A stretch of 64,000 nt of DNA from Sternotherus odoratus (taxonomy: Eukaryota > Chordata > Testudines > Kinosternidae): NCBI GenBank assembly GCA_032164245.1, contig JAVMKO010000003.1, forward strand, positions 137,071,259 through 137,135,258. The letters are read 5' to 3'. The position numbers and the translations under genes were made by a program. Position 1 is the stretch's first letter; the number at the start of each line of letters is the position of its first letter. The notes below the pieces were generated by a model that saw nothing but the letters and a program-made list of their open reading frames with translations, did not search any database and was not told the origin of the DNA. Shown here one piece after another: positions 36,524-48,667 of this stretch.

Positions 36524-37630
36524 CCTTAGAACAGCCAGAAAGGAGAAAATCGTATATTAGACTCTGGTATGGACACTGGGCACTGAAATTACCAAATGTG
36601 TGAATGAAAACTATTACTTTCCCCCTATGGGTTTTCTAAGGTACCTAGTTGATTGAAAAAAATGGATCTATTTCAAAAAGGAACTAAAATACTCATATCT
36701 CCAAACCTTCACAATCTCATGCAGAAGAAATATATATGTGGAAAACTAAGGCTGAGTTTAAATCAACCCCTCTTTACTCCGATCACTCGATTTTTAGATC
36801 TATTTGGATATTTTCCTTCATTTTCACTCAAACAATGAAATAGAGACTCAGTTTTTAACTACCAGTTTTTGTGAATTATTCTATGGTTGATGTGTAACAA
36901 GGTAATACCTAAGCTTGTGTTCTCAGTGCTCCCCTTTCCTGCAGGCGATGTACTTCAAGCCATACAAAAAAGGGGAAGATGAAGCTACACTAACATTTTC
37001 TGTTTGAAAATCTCAATGAGAATTTTTTCCTCAAGCAGGTAACTGTACATTAAACTTTTAACTCAGACTCGTCTGCAAAGTGCATTTTAAAATACATTAT
37101 CAGAAGAATCATCTGAAGTAATGGATTAAAGGGAATTTTAGCTGTGCCTATCCAAAATGTTCCTCTAATTAATGACACCACCTCTCAAAAGATGAAAGAA
37201 TCTGCCCTACCCACCGCCCACACAATCTTTCCCCTTTTAGTTTAATACAGCTTGAATACATTCATCCGGCAGCTGGAAAGAGGTCACCAATTTTGTTTAT
37301 CAGCTATTCAGATATTATTTTCAAGATATAGGCCTGAGTTTCAAAGTCTGGATCCAGAACCAGAATCTTCTGAAGTTCAGGGAGTGTTTAATAATATGTA
37401 GTTTTAGCTCAGGACCCCCAACTAATTTTCAAGCTTTTGTCTTTTCTTTCAGGGCCCATTCTGGCCAATTTATCAAAGTGCCCGATGCTGTCAACCCCCT
37501 GCATTCAAGGTAATGTGTGTGGGTGCTGGGAACCTTTCAGGAAGTGTGCAGCACCTCAGAGGATTTAGCCCTCAGTCCACATCAAATGTATTGAAAACCA
37601 AGACCTGTATTATCGTGAAGGTGCTGTTAC

Positions 37631-37843
37631 CTGCTTAGTAAATTCATTGAAGGTCATAATGGGCCCATTGTGGAACACAGGATAGTAGAACATGTAGGCC
37701 AGCATCCAAAAGAATGAGTGGTACCTCTTCTGCGTAGACCCATGCCAGCAGTATTCAAGGCTGAAACTGGTGTAGTAGAGGCAGCGAACAGTCAGGGTGA
37801 AGAGCAGCAAGTAGTATTCATTTTCACTGTCATACCACCCTCT
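37631..37843 (-). CDS. HHAT: HHAT coding exon iv (YYLLLFTLTVRCLYYTSFSLE)
   Basis: This 213-bp exon has 71 codons. It starts RGWYDSENEYYLLLF, continues LTVRCLYYTSFSLEYCW, and ends PIMTFNEFTKQ. The human segment (about residues 157-228) is one residue longer. The difference falls in the hydrophilic loop after the EYCW motif, where the turtle-like sequence has HGSTQKRYHS and the human has a different Ala/Ser-rich loop. The cysteine of EYCW corresponds to human Cys188, described as an S-palmitoylation site. The acceptor is atttgcag and the donor is CAG|gtaaca, both phase 0. The rest, including MLAYMFYYPVFHNGP, is strongly conserved. Confidence 0.96.
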
Positions 37844-39195
37844 CTGCAAATGAAAACAGAGAATGGTGCAATAGCTATGTTTAGAGCATGATGGGATTTC
37901 GATATCAAACCATCAACATTCTTATTGGCACATTACAAGTCCTTAGTCATCACCAATAAAGAGCAGTTAATACAGACTCTCAAACTGTGGCATGCGCCTC
38001 CCTGCGTAGGCACCAGCACAGTGTGGGGGAGGCATTATAGTGACTCTTTACACTTATTTCCTTGGCATATCAAGGTTTCAGGATGAGCGAAAGCGGAGGC
38101 TGGAGCTGCTAGATGACACTGTTGGTAGCCTCAGCTGTTATGACAAGACTCCAGTTCTGGCCACCCCAACAGGCTTGCCGGCTCCTGCAGACAGAGGCTG
38201 TTCCCTGCCTGTCTAGGGTGAGAATGCTGCAGCCTGCAAGGGCCAGCGGGAAGGTGGCGCAGTGGCAGCAGCTGCCTGCTCCTTTCATTCTCCTGCACTG
38301 GGGAAGGGGAGACAGAGGTGAGTTACGTACGGAAGAGAAGGGCAGGAAATTCTCAAAGTAATTAACAGACTTGGTGAATGCCCACATCAGTGAGCTGTGT
38401 TTGGATGGTAACATCTTTACTGTAGTGGATTTGATAGCCCTCCACCCCAAAACCCCAATTGATAAGATCCTGTCCTACTGCACCATGCCTTGGAACCCCA
38501 AAGAGAAATGAGTTTGTCAGTCCTAATGAAAGTGTCTTTTGGAGAGAGGATAATGGAACAAATAAATCTGTTCACAAGTGAAGAACAGCTTCTTTAAAAT
38601 CCATAAGCCCATGAAAGGAAGCAGGCAGAGGATGAAGATAGCAAAACAGAGTCTATGCCAGTCAGTCAAAGGATGGTTAGCGGCCCTTGTTTTGGCATAA
38701 ATCCAACTGTTAGAGCAATAGGCTTCATTTTCCAATTCAGAAACCCACAGTCATGAAAGAGAAACTGCCATGCTTGACTAAGCAACTCTGGGTTATGAAA
38801 CAAAAATCAGCATTTTGAATTAGAGCGATTACATCTCTCTTGAAGTAGAGATGTGTTTATTGGAGCATTAGTGAAGCACTTGTTTATCATATATTATGCT
38901 CCATCAAAATAACCTTTATACATTAAGGCACATAATTTCATCTTGACGCACAGGGCTTTATGCACGTAACATCAATCAGCATGACAAAGGATAACCCCCC
39001 CCCCCCATTATTTCCTATGAATAATGCCATATTTCAAGAAGCAACAGACATACTGAATCTGATTTGAAGCTAGACCTCAAATCCAAAAACTCCAACAACT
39101 GGAGGTATGGGAAAAAATCTGTAGGCTTCTTACACCAAGGGTTAGGTAGGTAATATACATAAACATCCTCTTGATGGATGTGAAGCAAATATATT
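37844..39195. other. intronic sequence upstream of HHAT exon iv
   Basis: A somewhat GC-richer patch lies at 38080-38330, without splice-flanked open frames that resemble a known protein. A poly-C run sits at 38995-39006. Confidence 0.5.
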
Positions 39196-39500
39196 AGGAT
39201 CTGGGTGCCTCAGTGAAGCTGTTGACAAATTTGAAGGAATTCAGAAAAGAGCAACAGAAATGAAGAAGTGTCTACAGAAACTAGCTCATGAATAAAAACT
39301 GAATACAGGCAAAACCAATTAAAATATTCAAAGGGCGTAAACACCAGAGAGAGTGGAATGTGTAGGGTTTGTGCAATGGATCTAACTAGGAGCAACAGAT
39401 TAAAAGGAAGTCCAATTATCTGGCAGAATTTCAGTTATAGCCATTAGACTGTGGAAGAGGGAGTTGCAGAAAAAGCCATATTTTGAGGTATGCTATAGGG
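39196..39500 (+). mobile_element. old CR1/L3-like LINE fragment
   Basis: Segments such as aatttgaaggaattcagaaaagagcaac and gaaatgaagaagtg resemble the nucleotide sequence of the CR1 ORF2 stretch that follows the HLEYCVQ motif, in plus orientation. Frames are broken. Confidence 0.5.
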
Positions 39501-39689
39501 TACTGCAGTATCAGTCTGGGTAACTGCAAGGGACTATTTCTTCAACAGTACTAAAGGATGTGAACTAGTGTGCTTTAGGGTGTGAAAAACCGACCATGTT
39601 GATGCCTTCAACTACCATTAGTAGAGACCCGATAAGAAGACTCTTGTCTCCTCTTCTTAGAGCGTGCCTGAGTAGGTGGCCACTTTTTA

Positions 39690-40440
39690 TGTTCCCCAGA
39701 GGAATGATGGTGTGTGCCACCCACAGGGCCGGCGACAGGGGGGTACTATGGGTAGAGCTGTACCGGGCCCCGGACTTAAGGGGGGACCCCCTTAAGTCCG
39801 GGGCCTGGTACACAGGGGGCGGCATGAGACGGTTCCCAGGGATTCCCTGCTCGCACCGCTGCCATGGGGGAGCCGCTGCCGCCGCGAGCTGGTGAGAGGG
39901 GGAGGGGGAGCCGCCGCCGTGTCCTCACGGGTGGGGTTCGTGCCCAGAGCGCGCCTCGACACGGTCCGTACACCGCGCGCCCCGGCCGCCTAGGGTGACC
40001 AGAGAGCCTGGGCGCGCGCCGGCAGGAGCAGACTGGGCGGTCGGGTCTCTGCAGCGCCGCCGCCGGCTTTCAGCGTCTGTAGGGGTGGGCGGGAGGAAAG
40101 CTGCTGCTGCCGGCTTGGTCAGTGCCGGCAGCAGAAGGGGGGCGGGAGGGGGCAGAAAGCCCACCCCCAACCCCCCAGACAGTCAGGGGAAGGAGGACTG
40201 CACTGCGGGGGGGGGGGGGGGGGGGGGGGGAAGGAAGAGCCCAGAGAGCCCCCTCCAACCTGGTTCTATCCCCCCCCCCCAAGGGTCCCCCGGCCTCCCC
40301 TTGCTGCCCCCTTACACCTTCTCCTTCTCTTCCGTTCTGTGCAGCAACATGCTGCCTCTGTTGCTGCAGGGTCCTAGCGCCCTCCAGCTTCTGCTGCCAG
40401 TGAGGGGGGTGAGTGAGTTTGCTGCTGGGGCTCCCTAAAA
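39690..40440. other. CpG-rich region with long hairpin and poly-G
   Basis: A GC-rich block stands out from AT-rich intron. It holds many CpGs, a 26-bp-arm hairpin at 39759-39812 with one mismatch and a 2-nt loop, and a run of about 25 G near 40206-40230. It resembles a CpG island but has no recognisable coding exon. The beginning cagggccggcgacagg is reminiscent of DNA-element ends, so it may be a transposon-borne island. Confidence 0.55.
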
Positions 40441-40830
40441 AGGCACCTGGCTCCTTCCAAACACCAAAATGAATAATGCCACTTTAATTTATTACATTCC
40501 ATATAGTCCTTCAACTTTTGCTCAACTTTTACCATTTGAATCTACTATCTCAACTAGAATCCCATTCCACCTGTTCGCCACTCTTTGCAAAAGCTCCCCC
40601 TCCCCCCAATTCTTTTTTAATAGGTTTCCTCCTGTACCTAATTGTATGACCTTTAGTTCTGGCTTGTTCATCAACCTCAAAAAGGTTATTCAGTCTTGAT
40701 ATTATAATAATCCTTAAGCTAGTCAAGTACTTCACTTCCATTGCCTTTGAATTCTCTCAGGACTAAATAATCCAGATGCTCCTCATATGTAAGACCACTC
40801 ATTAATTCAGCTGCTCTTTAGAATCCTTTG
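40440..40830 (-). mobile_element. old CR1 LINE ORF2 remnant
   Basis: The plus strand contains ctatctcaactagaatcccattccacc...cgccactctttg, cctaattgtatgacctttagttctgg and ccagatgctcctcatatgtaag. These are weak counterparts of the CR1 copy at 41.6-41.9 kb in the same orientation. Confidence 0.45.
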
Positions 40831-41334
40831 AGAGGAAAGGCATCATAAAAAGGTAATTTGAAGATGACAATAATAAAAGCAAGCAGCACTGTAGATAAAT
40901 GGTATTGAAATCCAGACAGTGTTAATTATAATATAGCCAGGGCTTAAAGAAAAAGTGGGTAAATCAGATTAATTTGACCATTCAGTACAGTTTATTGCAT
41001 TCAATGATTTCACCTATTGTTTGAAAGAGAAGAGAACAAGTAAGCTGCAATGGAGAGCGAGGCTCTTCTATCTGCCTCATTGCTCTCCCCTCACTTTACA
41101 CCAACATGAAACTCTATAGAATAACAACCTTGTTATGCATCTAGTTATCTTTTAGTACTCAGGGCCACAAGACACCATAACAATACAGGAGAGAGGGAGT
41201 TATCGGCAAGTTATTAACATTGCCAAATGAGATGCTGCAGTCAAAGGCAGTATCGATACCTACTGCATCTTAGCACCTGGAAAGTTATTTTGAGCTCATC
41301 TCTGCCTAGACAAAACTAAAAGTGATTCTGCTGA

Positions 41335-42559
41335 TAAGAACATAACATAACATAAGAACATAAGAACGGCCATACTGGGTCAGACCAAAGGTCCATCTAG
41401 CCCAGCATCCTGTCTACCGACAGTGGCCAATGCCAGGTGCCCCGGAGTGAGTGAACCTAACAGGTATGATCGAGCGATCTCTCTCCTGCCATCCATCACC
41501 CCCCTCTGACAGACAGAGGCTAGGGACACCATTCATTACCCATCCCGGCTAATAGCCATTTATGGACTTAGCCTCCATGAATTTATCCAGCTCTCTTTTA
41601 AACCCTGTTATAGTCCTAGCCTTCACAGCCTCCTCAGGTAAGGAGTTCCACAGGTTGACTGTGCGCTGTGTGAAGAAGAACTTCCTTTTATTTGTTTTAA
41701 ACCTGCTGCACGCCAATTTCATTGAGTGGCCCCTAGTTCTTCTATTTTGGGAACAAGTAAATAACTTTTCCTTATTCACTTCCTCCACTCCACTCATAAT
41801 TTTATATACCTCTATCATATCCCCCCTTAGTCTCCTCTTTTCCAAGCTAAAAAGTCCTAGCCTCCTTAATCTCTCTTCATATGGAACCCATTCCAAACCC
41901 CTAATCATTTTAGTTGCCCTTCTCTGAACCTTTTCTAGTGCCAGTATATCCTTTTTGAGATGAGGAGACCACATTTGTACGCAGTATTCAAGATGTGGGC
42001 GCACCATGGATTTGTATAAGGGCAATAAGATATTCTCTGACTTATTCTCTATCCCTTTTTTAATGATTCCTAACATCCTGTTTGCTTTTTTGACTGCCGC
42101 TGCACACTGTGTGGATGCCTTCAGAGAACTATCCACAATGACTCCCAGGTCTTTTTCCTGATTGGTTGTAGCTAAATTAGCCCCCATCATATTGTATGTA
42201 TAGTTGGGGTTATTTTTTCCAATGTGCATTACTTTACATTTATCCACATTAAATTTCATTTGCCATTTTGTTGCCCAATCACTTAGTTTAGTGAGATCTT
42301 TTTGAAGTTCTTCACAGTCTGCTTTGGTCCTTACTACTTTGAGCAGTTTAGTATCATCTGCAAACTTTGCCACATCACTGTTTACCCCTTCCTCCAAATC
42401 ATTTATAAATAAGTTGAATAGGATCGGCCCCAGGACTGACCCTTGGGGAACACCACTAGTTACCCCTCTCCATTCTGAAAAAGTTCCATTTATCCCTACC
42501 CTTTGTTCCCTGTCTTTTAACCAGTTTTCAATCCATGAGAGGGTTTTGCAATAAAATGT
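41335..42559 (-). mobile_element. 5'-truncated CR1 LINE with open reverse-transcriptase frame
   Basis: The 3' end (41335-41548) shows the CR1 untranslated tail, ending in degenerate 8-base-type repeats (ttatgttc). From about 42559 to the stop at 41549 a single frame stays open for about 337 codons. Visible motifs are TLSWIENWLKDREQ, GVPQGSVLGPILFNLFINDL, the catalytic box KFADDTKL, NVDKCKVMHIGKN, EKDLGVIVDSSLK, VRPHLEYCVQMWSPH and GLFSLEKRRLRGDMI. The N-terminal endonuclease and early RT are missing because of 5' truncation, which is usual for LINEs. The element lies in the HHAT sense. Its 5' edge is about 55-65 bp inside the intron after exon iii. The lack of stops suggests a recent insertion. 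Confidence 0.93.
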
Positions 42560-42614
42560 TGTCCAAGATCATGACACACAAATACCAGACTTTGATCACG
42601 CTAAAAAAAATTAC

Positions 42615-42809
42615 CTTTGCTTCTTCCACTGCTGGTAGGCGCAAAGTTGATAACAAAAGTAGTGAGCACAGCCATGTCAGGACTGCTGTCTGAAATTGAG
42701 CCACGGAAAATGAAATGGCTATATGTAGCAAAATCACTGCCAAGCCATTGATTCCTAATAGAAACCAGCAGGCCACCATCCCGTATGCCATTAGACACCA
42801 GGGTTTATA
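42615..42809 (-). CDS. HHAT: HHAT coding exon iii (two membrane helices)
   Basis: This 195-bp exon has 65 codons, equal to the human segment (about residues 92-156). It starts YKPWCLMAYGMVACW, contains AISFSVAQFQ and the run LTWLCSLLLLSTLRL, and ends VEEAK. Both splice sites are phase 0. The acceptor polypyrimidine tract is an almost pure T run (complement of 42814-42827), and the donor is AAG|gtaatt. Two strongly hydrophobic stretches fit transmembrane helices of the MBOAT fold. A CR1 element in the same sense begins only about 55-65 bp inside the downstream intron. Reading through the donor stays open for about 28 codons, so intron retention would add a short unrelated tail. Confidence 0.96.
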
Positions 42810-42815
42810 CTGGAA

Positions 42816-45800
42816 AAAAAAAAAAAAGGAGAAAGGGTGAACTTTCAATTTAAAATAATAGAAGTAAAAACTATTAAACATCCTCCTCCCCCCCCCAAAA
42901 AAAACATGACATTTACCAAAACAAACCTGTATGTTTTTAAATAAATGGCAAAAATAGACAGTCACAAAATACCAACCCGAAAATAGTACTGATATTACAA
43001 ATATAAACTTAAGTTTAAAAAATGCCTCATGATCTAAATATCAGGTGTGAAATACAAGGACTCCCAGGAAGCAGAGGTTTAAATTCTGATAGTATCAATT
43101 CATCACTTCTTTCTTCAAATTAGAGAATTTGAGCTCGAGGCAGTTTTCCCTGTGAGGGCCCTTCAGATGATAAGTTAGCACTAAAGCATTCTCTGCTCTG
43201 CATGGACATTAAAGATCATTTGGCACTATTTATATACTTGGCAGAATTGCCCCCCCCCCCCCCATGTCCCTGCTCACATTTCTTTCCCCATATTATTTTA
43301 TTGTGTGCCCTGTACAGATGAGCTGTACCACTGCCACCTGCCACCCAACAGGTTGATTCCTGTATACAACTGTCTCCACCACTTGCTACTATGAAAAAAG
43401 AAGAGAGTTGGACACAGCTCCTTCAGGAGCCAATCAGTGTGCTCTGTGCATCAGCCATGGGACAGCTAGAGAAAAGCAAGAGTTGCTTTCTCCTCCACCA
43501 AGCACTAAGGCAGAGGTGCTGGAACTAGGGGTGCAGCAGCACCCCATGCCTCGAAGTGGTTTCCATAATATACAGAGTTTACAGTTTTGATCAATGGCTT
43601 TCACCGTCCCCATTATAAAAATTGTTCTGAGGTCTGTCAGCTTGGGAAACTAGGGAACCAAACTTGGATCTGTCCAAACACAGACCACTAGGCCCAGTAT
43701 TTTCCTCCCACAGAAAAATCCAGTGGAAGGAGCAGACCTTTCTTGAAACTCTGTGTGTTCTCAGTTTTGCCCCTTATCCTCCCTTTTACCAGGAGGGACG
43801 TGCACCCTTATGGACTGGGGAGGGCACACGACTAGCAGGCCTCACAGATCCCTGCTGAGCCTCACAGCTAAATGAAGAGCAATCAGCACCGACATCTGAC
43901 CAGATTCAAGACCTTCTTCATAAGCCTCGTCCTGGCAGGACCAGTACACTGACATCACCCACCTCATAAGGTTCCCACCCGGAACAAAAGGTCAGCAGGT
44001 GATCAAACATTTGAGATTCCAGAATCTGGGTGCTGCTATTTACTCCCCTTGGATTTCTACCTCAGCCCTGTCCTCGCTGCTTAAAAACTGAAAATCTCTC
44101 AAAAAAGCAGTGTCCATTTTTAATTGCATTCAGACCACTCCCCCCTCCACGCCCCCTTTTCATAATTAATTATATCAAACATTGTTTGCTTAATTATTTC
44201 CATAGGATTGTATTTTAACATATTTGTGAATCACCAGGAGTGCCTAAATAAGGACACTTTCTAAATACAATAATTGTTTGCCATATAGACTTTTCTGCAT
44301 GCAGATACATAAATGTGTGTACATTTAAATCTATGTTTGATGTGTTTATAATAAATGCAACACACTGTATTAGTGTGTTAGGATTATGAATTTAAATGCA
44401 CAAGAAATCCCTCACATTGACAGACCAAGAAACCTACAATAAGAAACTTTTGGTTTTGTTAGCTAAAAATGTAATCAGCTTCAAAGGTTCTAAGACAGTT
44501 TGCACATGCACTCTCCCAGGGCCCTGTTGAATGGGTTTATATTAACACACATCAGTGCAGTACCAGTGCTTAAGCTCTTCAGGGCAAGGTTCACCTCCAC
44601 CTATAAACATACAGCATCTAGCAAAACACGGCTCCCAGTCTGACTGAGGTCTGAGTTACCATAATACAAATAATAATAAAGTTTTAGTTTTTCATATTAC
44701 TTGCCTTAAAATTTTGGGGGGAAAAGTTCTCGTATTAATGGCAAATATTTTTTTAAAAAGTGGCAGTTTAAAATCCTGCAACATAACATAGGGGTTTTAT
44801 GGATTTTAAGGTGGTCTCTCAGGAGGGTTCCAAGGTTTCTAAGGTAAGGACAGTCGTATGTGTAGTAAACATCCAGACTGAACATTAATCCTAGCATGTT
44901 CAGTGTGCATCAGCGGTTATTTGATGCTCTTGAAGTTGCTTGTCTGGATGCCTCCGTGTCTCTCTGCCTTTCTTTAAGCCGTGTTTGAGGCTGAAAATAG
45001 CATCAACAAGATGCTAAGAAGAAACTACTGAAGTGATTCCAAGTGTGAAAAGAACCGTCCTGCTGCTTTTTACATAATTTAACTTGATTTGAAAGCTAAA
45101 CAATGCACATAAGCTTTTATCATTACTCACTATAAATCTGAAGAGTGTGTCACACTGAGAATCACTTCAACACAACAGTAGCAGAGGCGCCTTCGCAAAA
45201 TCATAAAATGTTCTTCTAGGGCATCTAAACTCTGGCTCCTCTATGAACATTCAACTCAAATACTGAGATGTAGCTTCCTACTAATGTGACTGTTTAGTGC
45301 AACTGTTAGATTCTTTTTTCTCTTGTTTTCCATATTTAAAATACATTTCTTCTTGCAAAGCATCTCTAGGACAGGACAGGACAGTTAAAGAATCACATGA
45401 CACAGAAGTCCAGTGAACTATTCACAGCAAGACAAGGGGCTAATAATTAGAAGTGAACAAATGTGACTGAATTAGTTACTCAAATATTCCTTGATTATAA
45501 TTAGGTTTATGGCTTCTTTTCCATTCTACATTATTAGCATCCATCTTATTTACAAGTGAGCAAATATATTCCATCCTAGATATTTACAAGGTTAGATCCT
45601 CTATCTCTTGGGGACAAACTAAACAAGAAACTAAAACTTGCATATGCTTTCAATATTATTACTTCTAATGGGAACACAAGGCTTTCCAACGCAATGAATC
45701 TGCGGGATCCATGACGAAGGTACTGCCACACCCCCAAAATCTTCTGTAACATCTTGCTCTGGTTCTGAAAATCCTAGAAGAAAAGTCCCAGCAGAGCACC

Positions 45801-45841
45801 TGCACAGTGGTGTTCATAGGAATAAGCACAGTATATCTGCA
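42816..45841. other. intronic sequence upstream of HHAT exon iii
   Basis: Featureless AT-rich intron with poly-C runs near 42890 and 43250. No repeats or genes were recognised. The stretch 46067-47550 is likewise empty to my reading. Confidence 0.5.
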
Positions 45842-46066
45842 GGTTTCGGAGTAGTAGCCACGTTAGTCTGTATCTGCAAAAAGAACGAGGAGTACTTGTG
45901 GTTAGAGACTAACAAATTTATTTAGGCATAAGCTTTTGTGGGCTAGAACCCACTTCATGTTCCACTCTATGTATCTCATGAAGTGGGTTCTAGCCCACAA
46001 AAGCTTATGCCCAAATAAATGTTAGTCTCCAAGGTGCCACAAGTACTCCTCGTTCCTTTTGAGTAG
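45842..46066. repeat. fold-back palindrome, second copy
   Basis: The two arms, beginning ggtttcggagtagtagccac and ending aggtgccacaagtactcctc gttccttttgagtag, are inverted repeats. The core gcataagcttttgtgggctagaac is mirrored around a short unpaired centre (gttccactctatgtatctc). It belongs to the same broad family as 24601-24785, with more divergent ends. Confidence 0.88.
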
Positions 46067-47550
46067 ATCTGCAGTTAGACTCGCTAGGTTAAAATGACCA
46101 AGGCCATCATTCCAAATGTGTAAGGGCAGAAACGGATTCTCAGCTGGAGATAAAACATCATTTCCCCTTTACATTATTACACAATTAAGTATATTGAAGA
46201 TATTTTTAAATATTTGACATGTTGCACTCCCAGTGACAAGATGAATCAATGGCCTATTCAACTGTGATGATTCCTGTGAAGCACATTTTCTTATTATGAT
46301 TACTACTACATTTCCTGCCCTTCATCTGCTGTTTTCAAAATACCAATTCATTACATTCACCTTTTTCTTACAATCGACAGTATCCATGCTTCTAACTTTA
46401 TTTTCAATTTACAGAAGATCACCCAAGTTCTAAGAAAAAGCTAGCACAAAGAGAGAAAAAAAGTGATACAAGGTCACAGGCAATATCATGACAAGATCTC
46501 TGCAGGGACTGCCTAGTGTTCCCTTGTGTTTCCAATACAGATTCCATGAACCATAACTGCTGGCAGTCACATCTCCATCCCACCTGAGACAATCTCTTTA
46601 GGGACTCAAAGGAGCTTTATAAAACCTCTCAACTGCAACTGCTGAAATACCTGGTGTTACACATTCTGCACTGTCCCCAAAGCACAAATATTCGGCATTC
46701 TATAAAGAAAGGTAGCAGTAAAAGAAATGAGGTTTTGACTTTTAAAGAAAACAACAGTCTGCATAATGAAGCAGATCAATAAAAGCAGAACAATAGGGTC
46801 ATTAAATTATTCTTTTCTGAAATACAACAGGATTATGATTCTACTTCAGATTCAAAGTTCCATGCAATTTCATCTCTGGTTAATGCTAAGGAACTATAAG
46901 CTGTTCCCCTTCCTCTCTCTGTAAACCAAGAATATGATTTATTAAAGGAAACCCCATTTTTATGTACTAGATTGCTGAAATTATTATAGGCAGGGCTGGT
47001 AACGCCACCTATTAAGGTTACGTGATACTTCCCATTATTTGATCCTTGTTTTCAGTTATTTGGCAAAAATATAAGTATTAACTGCATGGGCTGAAATTTT
47101 CCATTCTGGACATCAGCCTCAGTCTGAAATGTTTGAGGAATTTCAGCCAAAATAATTCAGCCATGTTCAAGAACAAGGAATGATTTAGTGATGGAGGGTT
47201 GAATTAATTTGATGACACAGACACTAATGGAGAGGAATTGAGCTAATCTGCTAATGAGGGAGTTAAAACTGAGCGATGGCAGCAAGAAGGGCAGGATTTG
47301 TTTTCATGGCAGAGTAAAATGATAATATGCAGGATAACCTAGGTAGTGTTAGCACAGAGGAGAATAGGAAGGGCTGGCAGATGGACCGATTCGATATAGA
47401 GGATAGAAGTGACGGGGAAAGATGGTAGGAGTTTGTGATGGAAGGTATAAAACACTTCCCAAAATGGAAACATGTGCCTGAGCATTTGTTACTTCCTTAT
47501 CATCATCTCCTTTATAAAATTATGGGGGCGGGGAATGAACAAATCCATTA

Positions 47551-48325
47551 CCGTATATACTCGAGTATAGGTCGACCCGAATATAAGCCGATGCACCTAA
47601 TTTTACCACAAAAAGCTGGAAAAGTTATTGACTCGAGTATAAGCCTAGGGTGGGAAATGCAGCAGCTACCGGTAAATTTCAAAAATAAAAATAGATACCT
47701 TATCTATCAGGATTTTCACTCACTCCAAATGAAAATACATTTTAAACTTCTTTTAGTAGTTTTCACAAGGTACATCCGGTAAATCACCCACAAAATGTAA
47801 GTGAGTGCATCTGATAGTTGGAGACCCTTGAAGCTTCTATAATAAAACTATACTGATTAAAGACTGTTGTATTGATTGCAATCATTATTGGCTCAACCTG
47901 CCTAAAGGAGAGTAAATATGCATTACGCCCCGGTTCCTCCCCTCCCCGCCGGAAAAAAAAAAAAAAAAAAAAAAAGCGCCTCGCTCTCCCGTCCCCGCCG
48001 CGCGGGCGGGCTGCCGGGAGCGTCCCGGTTCCCCCCTCCCCGCCGCGGGCGGGCTGCCCGGTTCCTCCCCTCCCCGCCGGAAAAAAAAAAAAAAAAAAAA
48101 AAAAAAGCGCCTCGCTCTCCCGTCCCCGCCGCGTGGGCGGGCTGCCGGGAGCGTCCCGGTTCCCCCCTCCCCGCCGCGGGTGGGCTGCGCTCCCAGCTTT
48201 TTTTTTTTTTTTTTTTTTTTTCCCCCGGCGGGGAGGGGAGGAACTGACTCGAGTATAAGCCGAGGCGGCTTTTTTCAGCCCAAAAAGTGGGCTGAAAAAC
48301 TCGGCTTATACTCGAGTATATACGG
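47551..48325. mobile_element. TA-flanked DNA element with internal GC-rich duplication
   Basis: Terminal inverted repeats CCGTATATACTCGAGTATA (47551-47569) and its complement at the right end (48307-48325) are flanked by TA on both sides, suggesting a Tc1/mariner-like or related cut-and-paste origin. Subterminal cgagtataagcc motifs recur at 47572-47593, 47632-47646 and 48248-48262. The inside (47930-48240) is a CpG-rich tandem of a 128-bp unit containing A22 and A26 runs. A partial inverted third copy with T26 follows. No gene is present. Open frames here are homopolymer artefacts. Confidence 0.8.
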
Positions 48326-48667
48326 TATATTGGCTCCAAATTTTGGCAGTCCTTTAAGTCATTTCTTGCCCTGTCACTGAAAATTAATAGGACCAGCACA
48401 ACCACTGAGAAACTTCATACAGCCCCTATTTTCCCCCTTCTAACAACCTCCTACAAAAATGTTTCCTTCTTACCCCCCTTATATGTGGATTTTCCCTCCA
48501 AAAATTCAATGATCCAGAATAGGTAATATTTAGTCCTGCAAAAGTGACTGAAGTCTCATTCCTATAGGATAGGAACAAGAGTTTCAAAGCAGCTTTGTAA
48601 TGGTTCTTTCTAGCTATGGAAGGACTCGGATACTAAACATTAAAATTGCTACATTTTTATATATAGC

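Noticed and set aside
36109..36529. Open frames on both strands of about 120 codons
   Set aside because: They lie within a CpG-rich MITE whose low stop density explains the open frames.
39995..40438. 147-codon plus-strand open frame in the CpG-rich block
   Set aside because: Contains poly-Gly from the poly-G run and no recognisable domain. No splice sites place it in a transcript.
42528..42965. 145-codon minus-strand open frame
   Set aside because: Only the part 42615-42809 is coding (HHAT exon iii). The rest is intron read through both splice sites.
47872..48405. Open frames with poly-Lys or poly-Phe
   Set aside because: Translations of A and T homopolymers within the TA-flanked element, not genes.
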